DNA from: a virus
DNA length: 64,000 nucleotides
Strand: one strand, 5' to 3'
Virus record (IMG/VR): IMGVR_UViG_3300023184_000096
Span: 1-64,000 of that record
Position 1 is the first letter of the stretch, and every line of letters starts with the position of its first letter. The notes under the pieces were generated by a model. That model was not told the DNA's origin. It saw nothing but the letters and a program-made list of their open reading frames with translations, and searched no databases. Both the position numbers and the translations under genes were made by a program. Shown piece by piece: positions 48,301 through 63,300 of the stretch.

Positions 48301-51300
48301 CGGTATACAAAACTAAAGCGTGGTAAAGAACGTTCAGTGTAATTTACAAAATTACTTGCACGAACATCATCAATCACAATCAAGTCACCAGGGTGGTAAA
48401 TTTCGTATGGTTTCCATTCACGTAAAGAACTGTTATAACTCACCCGGTCAAATTTGATCTTGGTAAGAATGCCACGAATCTTTTTGTTTAGAGTGGCCGA
48501 CGTGATTGCTGTTCCAAGTGTTTGTACCAGTTGCACTGCGGCAGTTGCGCCAGTACCGTTGCCTCCTGTAAATTCCACAATAGGTGTGCTGGTGTAGCCT
48601 GAGCCAGAGTTTGTTAGTATAATATCTGTGACTACTCCATTTATAATCACCGAGCGAGCAGTAGCACCTGTACCGCCACCACCAGTAATCTTAACGCGAG
48701 GAGCTTCGGTATATCCACTTCCGCCGTAATTCAGATTCAAAGTTTGAATTTGATATGTGTAATGATTCAACCAGTCTGCGCGACCAGTGTTTTGAATCAA
48801 CTTCAAATCAGTTGAATTGTTTGGATCTAAAATACGATACGCACTAATAGTCTTGTCATACACACTCGAGAAGTCAAAGTCGCTCAGTCCTGTGCCTAGT
48901 ATTTCAGTGCCTTCGTAGTCCAACAGATATTCTCGAATCTGTGTACGATATGGTTTTACTTCGTTAATATATTTTTCGTAGTAGTCTTGGTTATCTTTGA
49001 TATAATTAGGAAATTGTTCCAGCTTACGAATCTTGTGTAACACACTGATCAAACTGGTCTTAACTGCCCAGTCAACACTTAACTGTTCACTTAAAATATA
49101 ATTAAGCAACGTAAAGAACAGATTGTTAACTTCTACAGAATCTGTTTCTATAAAAATATCATATGCCAATGATTCAAAAATATTGCGTAACTCAAGAGCT
49201 TGTGTGGTTGAGAATCCAACCTGGTCAAACGCAGAGTTATCAAACCCTGACCGAGATTGGGTGCTGTCATATAATGCTGTACTTAACGCAATAGTACCTT
49301 TTTCTACAATAATTTCTTCAAGACTGCTGTCGCTAGCCACACGGTACACAGTGTATGCACCTTTTCCAGTGTCAGTAACTTTAACAGTATCGCCAACATC
49401 TAGTGTTAATCTCAACAAGTCAGTATAACGAGCCACAGTATAGTTAATGTCAGTATAAGCATCAACATCAGTTGCATACCAATTGGCATAATTCCACCAA
49501 CGAGTAGTATCGTAACTTTGAATACGGATCATGCGGAATCCAACATATTGTTGGTATTCATATATTGTCCAGAATCCATAAAAGTCAGAGTCAGTATTTA
49601 CTAAAACTTTGTATCCAACAAACAACTCACTGCTTGGAATATATTGTAATTGTTCGACTGTGTCAACTGAGGTGTTGTAATAACCTGTCCCAGCGACCGG
49701 AACAGGTTCTTGTTTTAATAAACGTGCAAAGTTTTTTGTGTATGTAATTTTCTTTGTTGCCAACACATTGTTCACAAATGTAACAAACACTTGAACAGCG
49801 CCTGTAGAGTTTTTAATCATGCTCTGGCGTGGTAAATTGTTAATGCCATATGCGTCAGCATCGCTTAATTTCAAGTCTGGAACAACACTACCTGTTGAAT
49901 TTTCACCACTCAAACTGTCAATTAGTTTGCTAATCAACTTGCTAGGAATTTCGCTATTGTTGCTGCCTTGCTGGATTAACTCATACTCGTTGTGACTAAT
50001 AATATCGCCAAGAACTCGACTGTATTCCACACGGAATATGGTACGATCTGAATTCAATGAGTTCTTGACATTGTACAAGTTGAAAGCATTGTTGGCAATG
50101 GCCGCAAAATAAGGAATGCCTTGTGCTTGAGGATTTGTTATCAAGCGCTCAAGCGTCACAACAGAATTGGTTCTGCGTGTTTTTGTTGTGTCAATACTTT
50201 GTTTGTTAATCACCCAATAGTAGTACTTGGTTTTGATAAGACCGGATTGTATGTCAAAATATGTGTTCTCAACGTATGCGCTGTTATCAGAATACTTGGC
50301 TTGGCCGTCACCCACTTCAGCCGCATAATCACTTGGCAGATAATTGGATCCGACCCATTCACAGACCTGGATCATACTGTCCGGGAATAACTGTCCCCAA
50401 CGGTTGCTACGATAGTTGATAGGACCTTGCTCGTAGTTGATATAACGAGCCAGCGATAAATCCCACCATGTTTGTGTTTCTTGCATTTCGCCCCAGCTTG
50501 AATCCGTAGCAATAGTTACAGTTGCCAATGATCCGCGATTGTACTGTGCAGGGTCATAACTTGATTTGTAATCCAAGTCCTGATCAGCAATACCTAGAAT
50601 CTTACCTTTGGCAGGATCAAAGTAATCTAGATCTTTCAAATTAACTTGTTTCTTTTTATCATAGATCAAGCCCTTGTTGATGTAGTCAATGTCAATTTCT
50701 TCGCCGCGTTCACGCAAGCGTCCCCAGCCCTTGACATTACCGTCATTGATAAACAAGTGGGTCGCACCTGCTAGTGTGCTGTGATAACTGCTGTTTTCTG
50801 CACCAACTAATGCCCAGCCATTGTTGATATCAACTGAGCTACCAAAGTTATCTCCAGTTAGCACATAAGCATTTTGTAACACTTGGTTATACAATAACTT
50901 ACCAGGGTTTGCTAATGTTTCTCCCGGAGGATTCAAGTAATCGTACACATAAACAGCACCAGACGCATTCAAGCTGTCAATAAAGCGAGTGGTATCTTTA
51001 TCAAATAATGTTGTTTCGTTATCAAACGTAGAAGTCTTAAGAGTGTTACCACCCTCGGATGCAATCAATACAGTCTTACCAGTATCATCAATTGCCACCT
51101 TGGTACCAAATCTTTCCGGAACACCATAACGTGGGTGTTGTAAAGTTTGGGTGAGTTCATAAATTTTTAGTCCTAGTCCGTCTAGTGCAGTACCTGTACC
51201 AGGCAAAATATCTAATCGAGTCAATGCGTATTGATCACCAATTGTAATTTTAAGTAGCCCATCGACCACAGCCGTATCAACAGCAACCAATCCACCTTGT

Positions 51301-54300
51301 TCAAAATTACGAGCGATCTTGCTAAGGTTATCACCAGCACGTACAAAAGATAGTGCATCGCCTGCTGTGATTGTAACAGGTGCGCTGACTATAACGTTTG
51401 CCACCAGCGGCAATGTAGTATCAGCCCATTCTACAAACTTAACTTGGAATGCTTCAGGAATGTCGGGTCCTACCAGCGTGTCTCCCACTACCAACCCAAC
51501 GTTTGGTGTAAAACTAACTTTGGTTGATACGCTACCATATACCGCAGAGACGTTGTTTATCAAGCCAGGTACAATCTCATTGAATGTGACTGTCCTATCG
51601 TTGACTTTAATAGTGTCGCCTAATGTTAGTGCAACGTCTAGGAAAGTTTTTTCAGTTGTAGCTGTACCATAAAATAGCCCTTTGTTTACATAGCGATATA
51701 CAGTACCATTGTAATAATCGTCATCGCGATAGCCTGGACTACCAATTGCAAAACTAGTGTTGTCTGGAGCAATATCTACACTATAACCAAATCGTCCTAG
51801 ATTAACAATACTTGGACAAGGAATTACCTGTATGATATTAAAGAAGTTTGTGTCAATCTTGATTTTAGCACCGTTACGTGGTGCAACAGTAAACACTACC
51901 GAGCTTCCTTCGATAATGTAATCTACGTTCTCGGCCAATAAAATACTGTCCAAGCTCACACTTAGAACAGAACGTACTGCTTCTAGGGTGAACACGCTTA
52001 ATGTGCCAATGGATAGAATAACTTCGTAACTGCGAGAGAACACATAAGCACGTCCAGCACTTGGTATGGTTTCTAAATCTGCATTCTCTTCATCCATGTC
52101 AGGCGCCCCTACTAACAATCGGTAGCCACCTTTATCAATTTTTACACTCCACCCAAAATTGGCATCTGCATTGATTGCATCAGTTGGAACTATTGTTTCA
52201 ACCAACTGATAAAATACATCACGCTGATTGGCAACAATACTTGGCTCAGTTAAAAAGCTGTCATCCAAGAAAATTAAGTTACTACCAATAACAGTGTATT
52301 CCTTGTTGGGCACAAATACCCGGCCAGTGGCACCGTACACCAATAATTGATCTATTGTTTCAGGACGACTGGCCAATTGATATGTTCTCTGAGTTAAATT
52401 TCTAATAACAGTTGGTATGATATTTGTTTGCAAACGTTGACGTGTGATGTATATTTTGTCCTGGCTAGCAATACGTGCGTAGTCTGCCCAGTAGATACTA
52501 CCAATGGAGTCAACTGTGTAGTCAAAATTTGGTTCGTAAATTTTACCACTGCTACCAAGAACTTTTAATTCTTGAGCACTACGTAACCCAGTTAAATTTG
52601 TACTGTATGTCAGCTGATTAAGTACTGGCGTCAACGTCACACGTTGATACGCTTGTGTACGTTTACCGTAAGCATAGACTTTGTTGGCACCAGGTGCGCC
52701 CACATAGATCCATTGCTGGTCGTCACTGATTGCTACAGAATGACCAAATCGATCGCCGGGCTCGAGAGTTGGTGGAAATAGCATTTGGTAGCTGATCCAT
52801 TGAGAACCCAAGGTCTGCGAAACCAACACACCACCTTGTTCTGCATAAGTCCCAGGTGCACCAATTGCTGCAAGCGTGGTGCCTAGGTCAATACTATAGC
52901 CAAATTCTCGTGCATCGCTGTTGAATGGCTTGATTAACTGGGTTTCTTCAACACCAGTCAATGTCTGATTAGGACGTAGGAAAGTCTTGACTTGTCCGGT
53001 TGGCATAATCGCCTCAACAATGGCGCCGCTGCCTGACCCAGATAGGTCAACAACTTCGACTGTTGGCGGAACTAGATAACCTTGGCCGTAACTGAGGACC
53101 GTACCGGAAATAAAATCGCCAATACCATCAACAGTGTGTCCAATATTACCAGTTGCGCCCGATCCTCCACCATAATAGATATTGGCAGTGGCAGTGGCAG
53201 TGGCATATCCAGAACCAGTGGTGTACACTGATACGTTGCCAACAGCACCATTGGCATATACGTTTACGTTTCCAAGGAACCCGCTTCCACTGACGCTATT
53301 TTCAATAGTGATAATTGATGTGTTGCCATAACTCTTGCCACGGTTCGTAACAGTGACACTTGACACTCCACCGTTACCATAGAAATTCAATGTTGCGGCA
53401 GCATCTATTCCGCGATCGCGTGTGTCTGCTTGAATAACAAGAACTGGCTCGCGATAGTCCTGCCCTTTGTCTGAAATAATTAAATTTGCAACTGTGGTTG
53501 ATTTTAATTTCACTCGCAAATCAACTGGTGTTGCGTTGTTGGTCAATAGTGTAATCTCAGGAGTTTCGTAATATCCGCTTCCAGCGTTTGTTACTGTGAC
53601 TGATTGGATCACTCCGCCAGATATTGCGGCCACTGCTCGAGCTCCGGTGCCACCACCGCCCACAATGTCAATTTGCGGATTGATCGTGAATCCACTACCG
53701 CCATCCACAACTTGAATATAATCAATAGTTGTTGGAGTCAATCGAGCCCGTACTCCACCTGCAAGACCTCGAGAGAATGTGACTTGGGTGCCAGATCTAA
53801 CACTGAGTGCTGTGGTTACCAACCAAGAAGTGGATGACCCGGACCCGAATAAAATTTCAACATTTACTACCAACGTTTGGTCTACAAAACTTACAACATA
53901 ACCTTCCATGTATACAGTGTTGTCGTTTGTTTTATAAATTCTGATACCTTGGTCTGGCACAATGCTAGTGCTATTGGCTGTTACTGATGTGACAAATGTT
54001 TTCTCGCCAAGGCCAGCAGTCATGCTAGTGGCAGATGAAAAAGTTGGCACAGGTGGGCCATCAATTTTAATTTTGAATTGTGCCTCAGTGATATCAACCA
54101 CTTGTGATTCATCAGGAATACCACGACCAGAGATATAATCGCCAAGATACACACGGCCCATGTCACCAGCTGACAAAAATAAGTATTCGTCAGTTAATGT
54201 TTCTGCGGTAGTAACTGTGGTGTATTGATCTACAACTGTCACATTCGGAGCAAAGGTATAACCATATCCGCTGGTAATCAAGTTGGCAAGCACAAGAGTT

Positions 54301-57300
54301 CCTGTGTCTTTTAGCGCAGTAAATTGTGCCAGTTGCCCAGTGGGGCCAGTGGGATATGAAATACGTACAGCCGGACTTTCGTAGTTTGCTCCAGGGTTGA
54401 TAACACGTAACCCCAATAATGACCCAGTTGTAAATCGCGGTGTTCCGGCCAATATCAATTGGTTATCAACACTTAGTTTAACTTCAGCGCCGTATCCTTC
54501 TTGATAACGATCCTCGCCAAGACGCAGTGGTAGCACCTGATTAAATGCCCATCCGTCGGTTTTTTCAAACACACCCCAAACATCAGTTGCAGTATCGTTA
54601 TCAATCCATACGCGGTCTTTATCTCTCCAGCCGTGTGGTGGAGTAAAATCAATGATGTTGCTCACGCTGGCAAAGCGCACACTCTTCATGCGTAAGTATA
54701 CTCCGCTGCCTGTTGCTGTAGACACTTGCTGGAAGAAACTCAGGCCACGGTATCCAGTAACAGTAATACTCAAACCGTCTTCGACTGTTATCACGCGATA
54801 AAAACCATCGAATGAGTTATCGTTAAAGTTTTTAACCACAACAAATTCGCCCGGGCTGGTAACGTGCGGCTTATCAAACACAAACAATAATGTAGTTGGT
54901 GTTACTCTTGTGATTGATACCAACAGAATGTCTGTTTCTGTGGCACGATATATGTTCCACATTTTATCAGTATCAACTGCTACCCATAACTTGTACCCTG
55001 AGCCAAGGTTGGCAACTAATCCAAAATAATTTTGGTAATTGGCAATATCGTACATGGTGCCATCGATGTCATCAATGCGCGGATATCCAGCAGTGACATT
55101 GTCACTGATTCGAGGTCTGTAATCACTACGTGCCTTGACAATGTTTTTGCTGTAGATTTCTTCACTGGTACGATAGATTGTGCGTGGATTGAAATTGATG
55201 GCACCTGACACATCAGATTCGCCCAAGTTTGATAGAACAATAGTAGATGGGTCTTCTGTAAATTGTTGTTCGTCTAGGGTTACTTCAATAAATTGGTCAC
55301 TGCCAGTTGCGCCATATTCGCCAACACGTAATGCCCATTCTTCGTAGTACGAAACTTCACTAGACACGCGATCAAACTGTCCAGCAGTTAAACTAGTGAT
55401 AGCATTTTTTGTGCCTTTTTGCTTGATGTAGCCTTGGTAGAATTTAAGTTGGCTTGTGCGATCAATTCCAAGATCCTGCAAATAATCACGGTTACGGAAA
55501 CCAATCAGGCCATTACTGTATTGGTCAAATATTTCATTACGATTCATTTGGTCTGGATCGTAAAACCCGCGGAAACTATTTGCGGCGTTGGAGAAATTGG
55601 TCAACAATCCGGTCTTGATCTGATCCTTGTCAATTGGGCGCCAATAGGTAAAATCAAACTGTGTGCTTTCTGGCACACGTTGCAGGGCCATGTAATATTT
55701 GTCTTTGTATGCTACCAAACTGCCCAGGTTGTAACTGGCATTTTGCACCCAGTCTGCAACTGTTTCGTCATTGTAGATATAACCTGGGGCATTCAATTGT
55801 CCGTTCCAGTTTCCGGACTTGTATCCAATCAAACGCAAACGATATTGTCTATTGCCTAGCTCTGGTTGATAGATAACATCATTGAAAACTGTGGTATTAT
55901 CAAAGATCAGTACATGTTCGTAACTGACCAATGTTAAATCAGCCAGTGCAATCATTTTGTTATACAATGCCGTTGCAGTAAACACACCGTTGTCTCGAGT
56001 GACACTATACTCGCCGTGGCGTATCAATGAAAAGTTCTGATCTAATAATCGATTTCCATCAGACTTGTTAGAGATGTTATCAACCACGCCGTTTTCGGAC
56101 ACCACTGTAATTTTGCTACCAATCGGACTTAGAATGATTACACTGCCAGTTCTCCACCCCTGTTGCACCCATGTCAACAGTTCACGAATGCTTAGATCCC
56201 AGTCACGTGTGATGCCAAGGTCTGGATCAACATCAGAAAATACAAATCCAATTGAGCGCAGATATCTGCTGTAGCTAACGAAGAAGTCTGCGATTTGTTG
56301 TAGATTGGTAAACTCTGTGCCGTAAGGCACTGCTAGTTTTAATAATTTGTAATCTTTGTATACTGCGACACTTTGATTAACTTCTGTCAAGGTATAGGAA
56401 TTGTTGTTTGGCTCACTTGGTACTACTGTAAAGTATGGACGAGACGCATCGTAGCCGCCAACCTTGTAGCCTCGATCAGTTTTCTCAACAATAACTGCAC
56501 TGTAGGTCAAACGTTTAATCGGTGTGCTCTTGTTCAAGTACACACGATAGTTTTCGTCTGGAACTACGATATTGCGACCGCTACCGCCTGGTGAACTTTG
56601 TTCGGCAATAACTTCTAACATTTTTTTATCAGTGAACCCAGCAACTCTATAGTTTAATCGTACATCAAGTTTTGTTAAGGAATCACTCAGCTTAGATGCA
56701 CTATCAATACCTTTGTATTTCAAATAATCGCGCACCCAGTTTGCATACCCAGCTGTTAACACAGGGGTGGCCGTCCCTAGTCCAATATTTGGTACCAACA
56801 ATGAGTTTGGTGTTAGTCGTTGTCGGGTACCCGAGTAAACAATTTGTCCAATTTCTGTATCGTACTTGTAACGACTGTTATCAAACAACGTACCGATATA
56901 AAATGCCGGGCGAGCTAGCATCATTGCAATTTGCACAGCATAAGGATAGTTACTGCTACGTCTCCAGGCTGTTTCAACAGGGCCGTGGTCACCAATAGCA
57001 AAACTCAAACTAGTATCGTCAGCATTGAAATTTGCTACCAATAACTTTACAGGTTCAATTAGATTGCCGTTGTAGTCAACAGGAACAATCTTACTCAGTC
57101 CTGGACGTGCAAAACGTGTATCGATACCAGCGCGAGCTCCTTGTAAGATTCGTCCTGCTTCTAAGTCTTCCCACAAAACTTTGTTGCCGCTTGTGTATGG
57201 TGCTGGACCATAAGCGCCTTCCCACCAACTTGGTTGTTGACTAAATCCTAGCATCTCCCACGGAGCATAATGAGGACGATCGGTATCGTAGTATTGTTTA

Positions 57301-60300
57301 TAGATACCTCTCCAGTACCCAGGCAGCTCGTTACCTTGTAAATCAGTAAATCCTTTATAGTTCCACGACCATGGATCGTTTGGATTGAACCACTTGTTTT
57401 CACTATAGTCTAACTTGTTAGTGCCGATCCAGCTCAAGAAACTACGTGTCAAAAGTTGATCAAATTCATTTCGTGTGTAGTCAGATGAACGATAATGCCC
57501 TGGTAGTGTATTAAAAATTTCCAACAAGGTATCGTCGTAATTTACTTTGATATTGTTATAGATGCGAAGCTCAAGTTCCATTAACAATTGGTCGCGGTAA
57601 TCACCAAATGCCGGAGTCAAACTACCATCATGACCTTGTATTACCTGGGTTGGCACACGGTATGTGGTATCCAGTAACATTGTGGGAATAAACTTTGGAT
57701 ACAATCCAAGTTTGGTCGGAGTCTCAGGAACGTAACACTCAGTTGTGTTGGTACAATCCACAATGTCAAATTGTGTTGTGTATTTTAGCACCACGTGATC
57801 TGCAATTACAATGCTAGAAATATCTGTTGCAAATGTGTAGTCAATGCCAATTATCAGCTGACGGTATGTGCTATCTGTTGTGTCTTTCAAGTATACCAAG
57901 ACACTGCGACGGCTGAGCACAGTGGGATCAAATGTATTTGGAATCAAATATGTGCGCTGACGTGTATTCAATACTGGCAATGTTGTTTTTGTCTTGAACT
58001 TAGAGCCCCACATCAACATGTCACTGTCATACCACGGAGCCATTGAGCTCTTGCCCAACATGATGCTAGACATAATGGTATCAACTGATCCAGGAATATC
58101 TTTTACGTTAACTTGAATCTTGCCGGCCTGGTCTAAGAAACGATTCTTAAACTTCACATATTCTCGCTGTGCATATTCTGTAGCCTGTACGATATCTAGA
58201 TCTTTATCAATCATAAACAAACTAGGCATGCTCATCGAACTAGCATGTTGCAAGATGCTGCCTTGCCAGGATTTTGTATTCAGGTCGCGTAAATTATTAC
58301 TACCCAATGCTTGCCCAACAACACCATAATTGTTGTCTGTTTGTGCAACCAAGTGATTACGGATTTGTCCTAGTGTTAAAAAATTAAAACTGCTGTTTAG
58401 AGGATTGTAATCCAGATTGATTGGAGTATCGTATCGACCCAATACGCTTTGTTGTTTACTATAAACTTTAACGACCACAAGATCACCGGTTGTTAAATAA
58501 TTAGAGTTGATAACAACTGCGCGGCGGCCTCCATATTGATCAACAGTATATGCTGTTTCGGGCACACGTTTGCCTGCAACATAAACTTTTAGATACGGAA
58601 TAGTCTTAGACTCAAGTGGCGTTACATCTATCTCGAAATAATTGGTAGTGCCATCAAATTCCGAAGTAATAGATTGATACTGTTTGCTGTCTTCGGTTAT
58701 TTGAGTCCAAATATTTTTTAATTTGAATCCTGCATCAGTTTTTTGTTTTAGAACAAAGTTACTGATTGCGACAGTGTCTTCATTGAACCCATTCAAATAA
58801 TTAAAGGATTCGTTTTGGAAATAGTTAGAAAACTCAATGTCGCCAACGTTGTTGAAATTCTTGTACACCAACGGGAACTTCAGCACAGGATCTTGTGTTC
58901 CAGTACCCACGCGGTAACCAAAGATTTTTGTGCCAAAGAACTTGCTGCCAGGATATGCTGTGGCGTCGGCTGCGCTGTACCCATCGGTATTGAATGCATC
59001 AAACAACGGCTCTTGATTGATATTAGATTTTTGTTGTGCAGGCAACCACTCGGTACCGTTAAAATAGTATTGGTTGTATGCAACAATATTTGTTGCTGTT
59101 TGTGTTTTGTTAGCCGGGGTGTTTACTAGTACAGTATCCCCTGCTTCGTACGTTTCCGGGGTTGTGTCGTTTACATCAATTGCAGAATTCTCAAGATTGA
59201 TCAACGATAATGCCTCTGCGGCCAATGTAAATATTACTTCAACATCAACAAATGCAGATTGATCAATGTCTACAATAACTCGAGCTTCAAATGTATTTGA
59301 CGCTGTTTGTTCGTATACAAATCCTACTACCACAGGAATGTCTGCACCAGTTGTGATACCAATACCGTTTGAATCAAACGAACTTGTAATCTTGGATCCA
59401 ACTACGATATCAGTGAAACTAGAAACAGCCAGTACACGATTACCTGGATAAAATACATCTAATGTTCTATCATTGATATCTTTATAATTTACAAGGCCAG
59501 GTGTGCCAAGGCAAGTTGCTAACAAAGTAACAGATGGATACCGTGGCTGTATGGTAGCTACAGGTGCGCTTGCATAACCTGCACCTTCATCGCTGATGGC
59601 AATATAGTCAATTTCTGCTTGCTCTAACTCAACACTCATTACTGCATTATTAGACAGTTTAACTGGTGTTGCCGACGGCAAAGTAACAGCACGGCTCAAT
59701 GTAATTCTGTTGATATAAGAATCAACCGCAGTGACTCTAATGTCAGCCAATAGGGTATCGGCTAAAGTTTGAAACACCATGCCAGGTTGTATACCCAGCA
59801 CAGAATTTAATGTTACCACAGTTCCTTCGAGAACTTCATTCACAAGAAGGAATCCAGTTTTTGTATTTCCAGCAACCCGTGCACCACTACCACGGCCGTC
59901 GGTGGTAAAGAATCTGTTTTGTGCAGTTACAAATATGCGAGAACCAGCTGGCAAATCAATCTGCTCGCCGTCACTATCCAAGCTGTCAATGACATTGCTT
60001 AGGATCAATCGGTCGCTGTCAATACTATCTACTGTTAAAATTTGAGCATTGGTTTTGGACACGTCCATGAAAAAACGATAGTCTGCATCATACGGACCTG
60101 TTGTGTCTGTTGTGGCGTACGGAGTTTGTCCAAAATCTGTGTAGATTTCGTCTCCGTTTACTGCGGTAATCAAAAATACCAACCAACCGGGTTGTACCGG
60201 AATTAGATCATCGCTGTTGGCAAAATACAATATATCAGTACCATGTGTTACTGTTTGTGATGTTGTTAATTCTAATCCACTCACAACATCAACTGTGATG

Positions 60301-63300
60301 CCCGAACTAATAGCGTAGCCATTGCCGTTTGTGGTTACGTTGATGTAGCTAATAATGTCATCGTTGGTAATTGCCGTTGCAGTAGCAGGATTACCAGATC
60401 CGTTGTACCAAACAGCCACGTTTGGTGCAGTGGTGTATCCAGATCCTGGGTTAGTAACAGTAATGTTGTAAATGCTGTTGTTATCGCTACGTGCAAATGC
60501 TTGTGCTGTTACGCCGCCAAACACTAACTTAGTACCAGGTTTGACTCGAACTGTGCGGGTAGTTTCAAATTGGGTAGAACTGATAACTCGATTAACTGTG
60601 GTCAGTCCATAGTCTATCGTATAGGCTGTGAGCGTTCCGCCGGAAATGTAATCACCGTAATTACGAGAGTCTTGTTCGTTGCCTGTTGTCAGACCTGCAT
60701 CGGAATACAACTCAATGGCTGTTTCGCTGACTCGATAAACATAGAAACGTGCATAGTTTAGATCAGTTGTACCTAACACATCGCGAACATATACCAAGTC
60801 ACCGTTTTGTAAATTATGTTCGGTGGCAGTAATAATACGTGTTGGCACCGCGGTAATAACAATATTGCTAATTTCAATTGGTTGTAAACCACCACACACT
60901 GCCATGCCAACGTCCAGCATACCAGTATCATCAACGGTGATCACTGTGTGATCAATCACTGTTGTCTGTACAGTGGCGTAGGTGCCGGCATCAACGTTGG
61001 ACTTAAATGTCCATATGTCCCCGGCTTCGACTGCAGAAATACCAAAAACTGGTGTCTCCAAGCTTCTGTTGGCAATAACTGCTGGAGCATTGATGGTAAC
61101 CAAGTTTGCACCGTTGTCAACTGCTGTGATAATAGAGCCGCCAATGATACCATTGGCAATAATTTGCATGCCTGGTACCAAGTAATCCCACAATGTGGTA
61201 GAAGTGCTTGCAACTGTTCCGATGTTTCCAGTACTGGCAGCATAGGTATTGCCGGTGGTAGAAATTGTAAGAGTTGGGTTGGTCAGGTAACCTGACCCAG
61301 GATTCAACAAACTAATTGATTTGATTGCTCCATTGGCATGCAAGTAAACATAGTTCACTGTTGCTGTTACACCAGCTGGGGTAGTAGGAGCAGAGATTGT
61401 AGCTGTTACGTTTGACTGGAAATATCCCAGGCCAACGTTACTAAATGTAATGTTCAAGTTACCGCTGGTGGTAGCCAACGCTTTTGTTACCACAGGGTTA
61501 GGAATATTGCCGGCTGCAATTTCAAATGTTAATCCGGTGGTACTTATTTGGGCATTGGTAACTGTTGCCCAATATTCGTTAGGATTAGAAAGCACCACGT
61601 TTGCGGCGTATGAATAACTGGTTCCTCGAGAGTCGATTCGTATGTAGTCAACTTGCTTGAATGGACGATATACAATATCAAGCCCAGCAGGAGTAACGTA
61701 ATCCGTATTGATTTTGATATATGGATCAGCAACATAATTCACGCCAGAGTAACTAACAACAACGTTGGATACACCGGTTGATTTCAATACAACGTTACCT
61801 GTAGCAGTCATAGTACCAATGCCAGGCAGTGGTGCTGTGAATGTCACACTAGGTACAAAATTGTACGCTAGATTTGAAGTGATACGAGCGCCACTGACTG
61901 TGTAAATTGGCAAGTCTTGGGTGCTGGTACTGACCAAGTGCAACACTGTGCCAACATCAGTTGTGATTTCTTCCACTCGATAGATTCTTCTGCGAACTTC
62001 CGGATCAGCATCATTTGCAAAAATAATACGTGTGCCTGGAGTAAGTTCTCGGGTGATACCATTGGGCATTTGAACAATGTATTTGTTCTTGCCTTCTACT
62101 TCTTGGAATGCATCAGTCACAACAAAATCAAGAATATCAATTGGACTCTTGGCCTGGCGACCATAATCAAACAAATAAATGTCTGGGTCAAATTCAATGA
62201 TCGGACGTTTTCCACGCTGAACGCCAGTTAAATCAAGCAGTAACGGATCTTCACGGTACTGTGCGGCTAGTTCAACGGTTTGAATATGGAACCAACGATT
62301 ACTACGGCTCCAGCCGTTTAGGTCACGACTGGCACGATTGATCGTGATGTAGTCAGGCTCTGTCAGGCGTGATGTATTTGCATACTGCTCAGGTACACTG
62401 AAATTACCGATGTTAATCAGTTTGATTGCAGTACCAACGCCTTCAACAATATATGCATTGCCTGCATAACGAGCAGGAACGATTGTGTTATCGAATCGTA
62501 CATGTAGTCCGTTGGTGAATTTAACTTTGTTCGGACTTGTGTAGTTGATCTTATTCAGGATGTCGGCGACAACATCAATTGATGCTGTGCCAGGCTCTAC
62601 CAAACGAATAATACCAAAGAAATCTGGATTGCTATCGTCTTGATAATATAACTCTGTCAACGGTGCAGTAACTGGCTCAAGTTCTTGAAAGTATCCATTT
62701 GGTGCTTTGATAAACTCTACGTTTGCGTATTGTGTGCCAGCACGTACATATACTTTTTCACCAATGGCAATTTCTGTTGTGGGAACTAGTTTAATCAGTT
62801 GACGGCCATTGCCAGCATCAACGGTGTCGATACGGAACACACCAAAACGACTCTGCGATGGTACAGTAGTGCCATATTCAAAACCTTCGCCGGTGTAATC
62901 AAAACTGCCAGTTGCACCAGTAGTACTGCCTGTGTCAAAGTTGCCAGGGTCTGTCCACTGGTCTGCAACAGAGTCTTGATTCAAGAAGATAATTGTTTTG
63001 CCATTGAGGCCTTCGCTGACACCATCAAAGCCGCCAATGTTTTTAATAACATTGTTCAAATGACTCTGCACTTGGTTGTAGCTGAGTGTGGTTGCAAAAT
63101 CCACTGTGGCGGCCAATTGAGCACGAGTTGCACTACCTTGAGCATCTGTCGTGGGCACTGTAAATTCAATCGTACCATTGTCAATGCCGTTGTTTCGCAA
63201 ACCATAAATTTGTCGATTTAATATTTCTGATGCCACGCTGGATGTACCAGTTACCCCTGGGCGAATCTGAATCCAGAATGGATTGTTGGCTTGGTTAACA

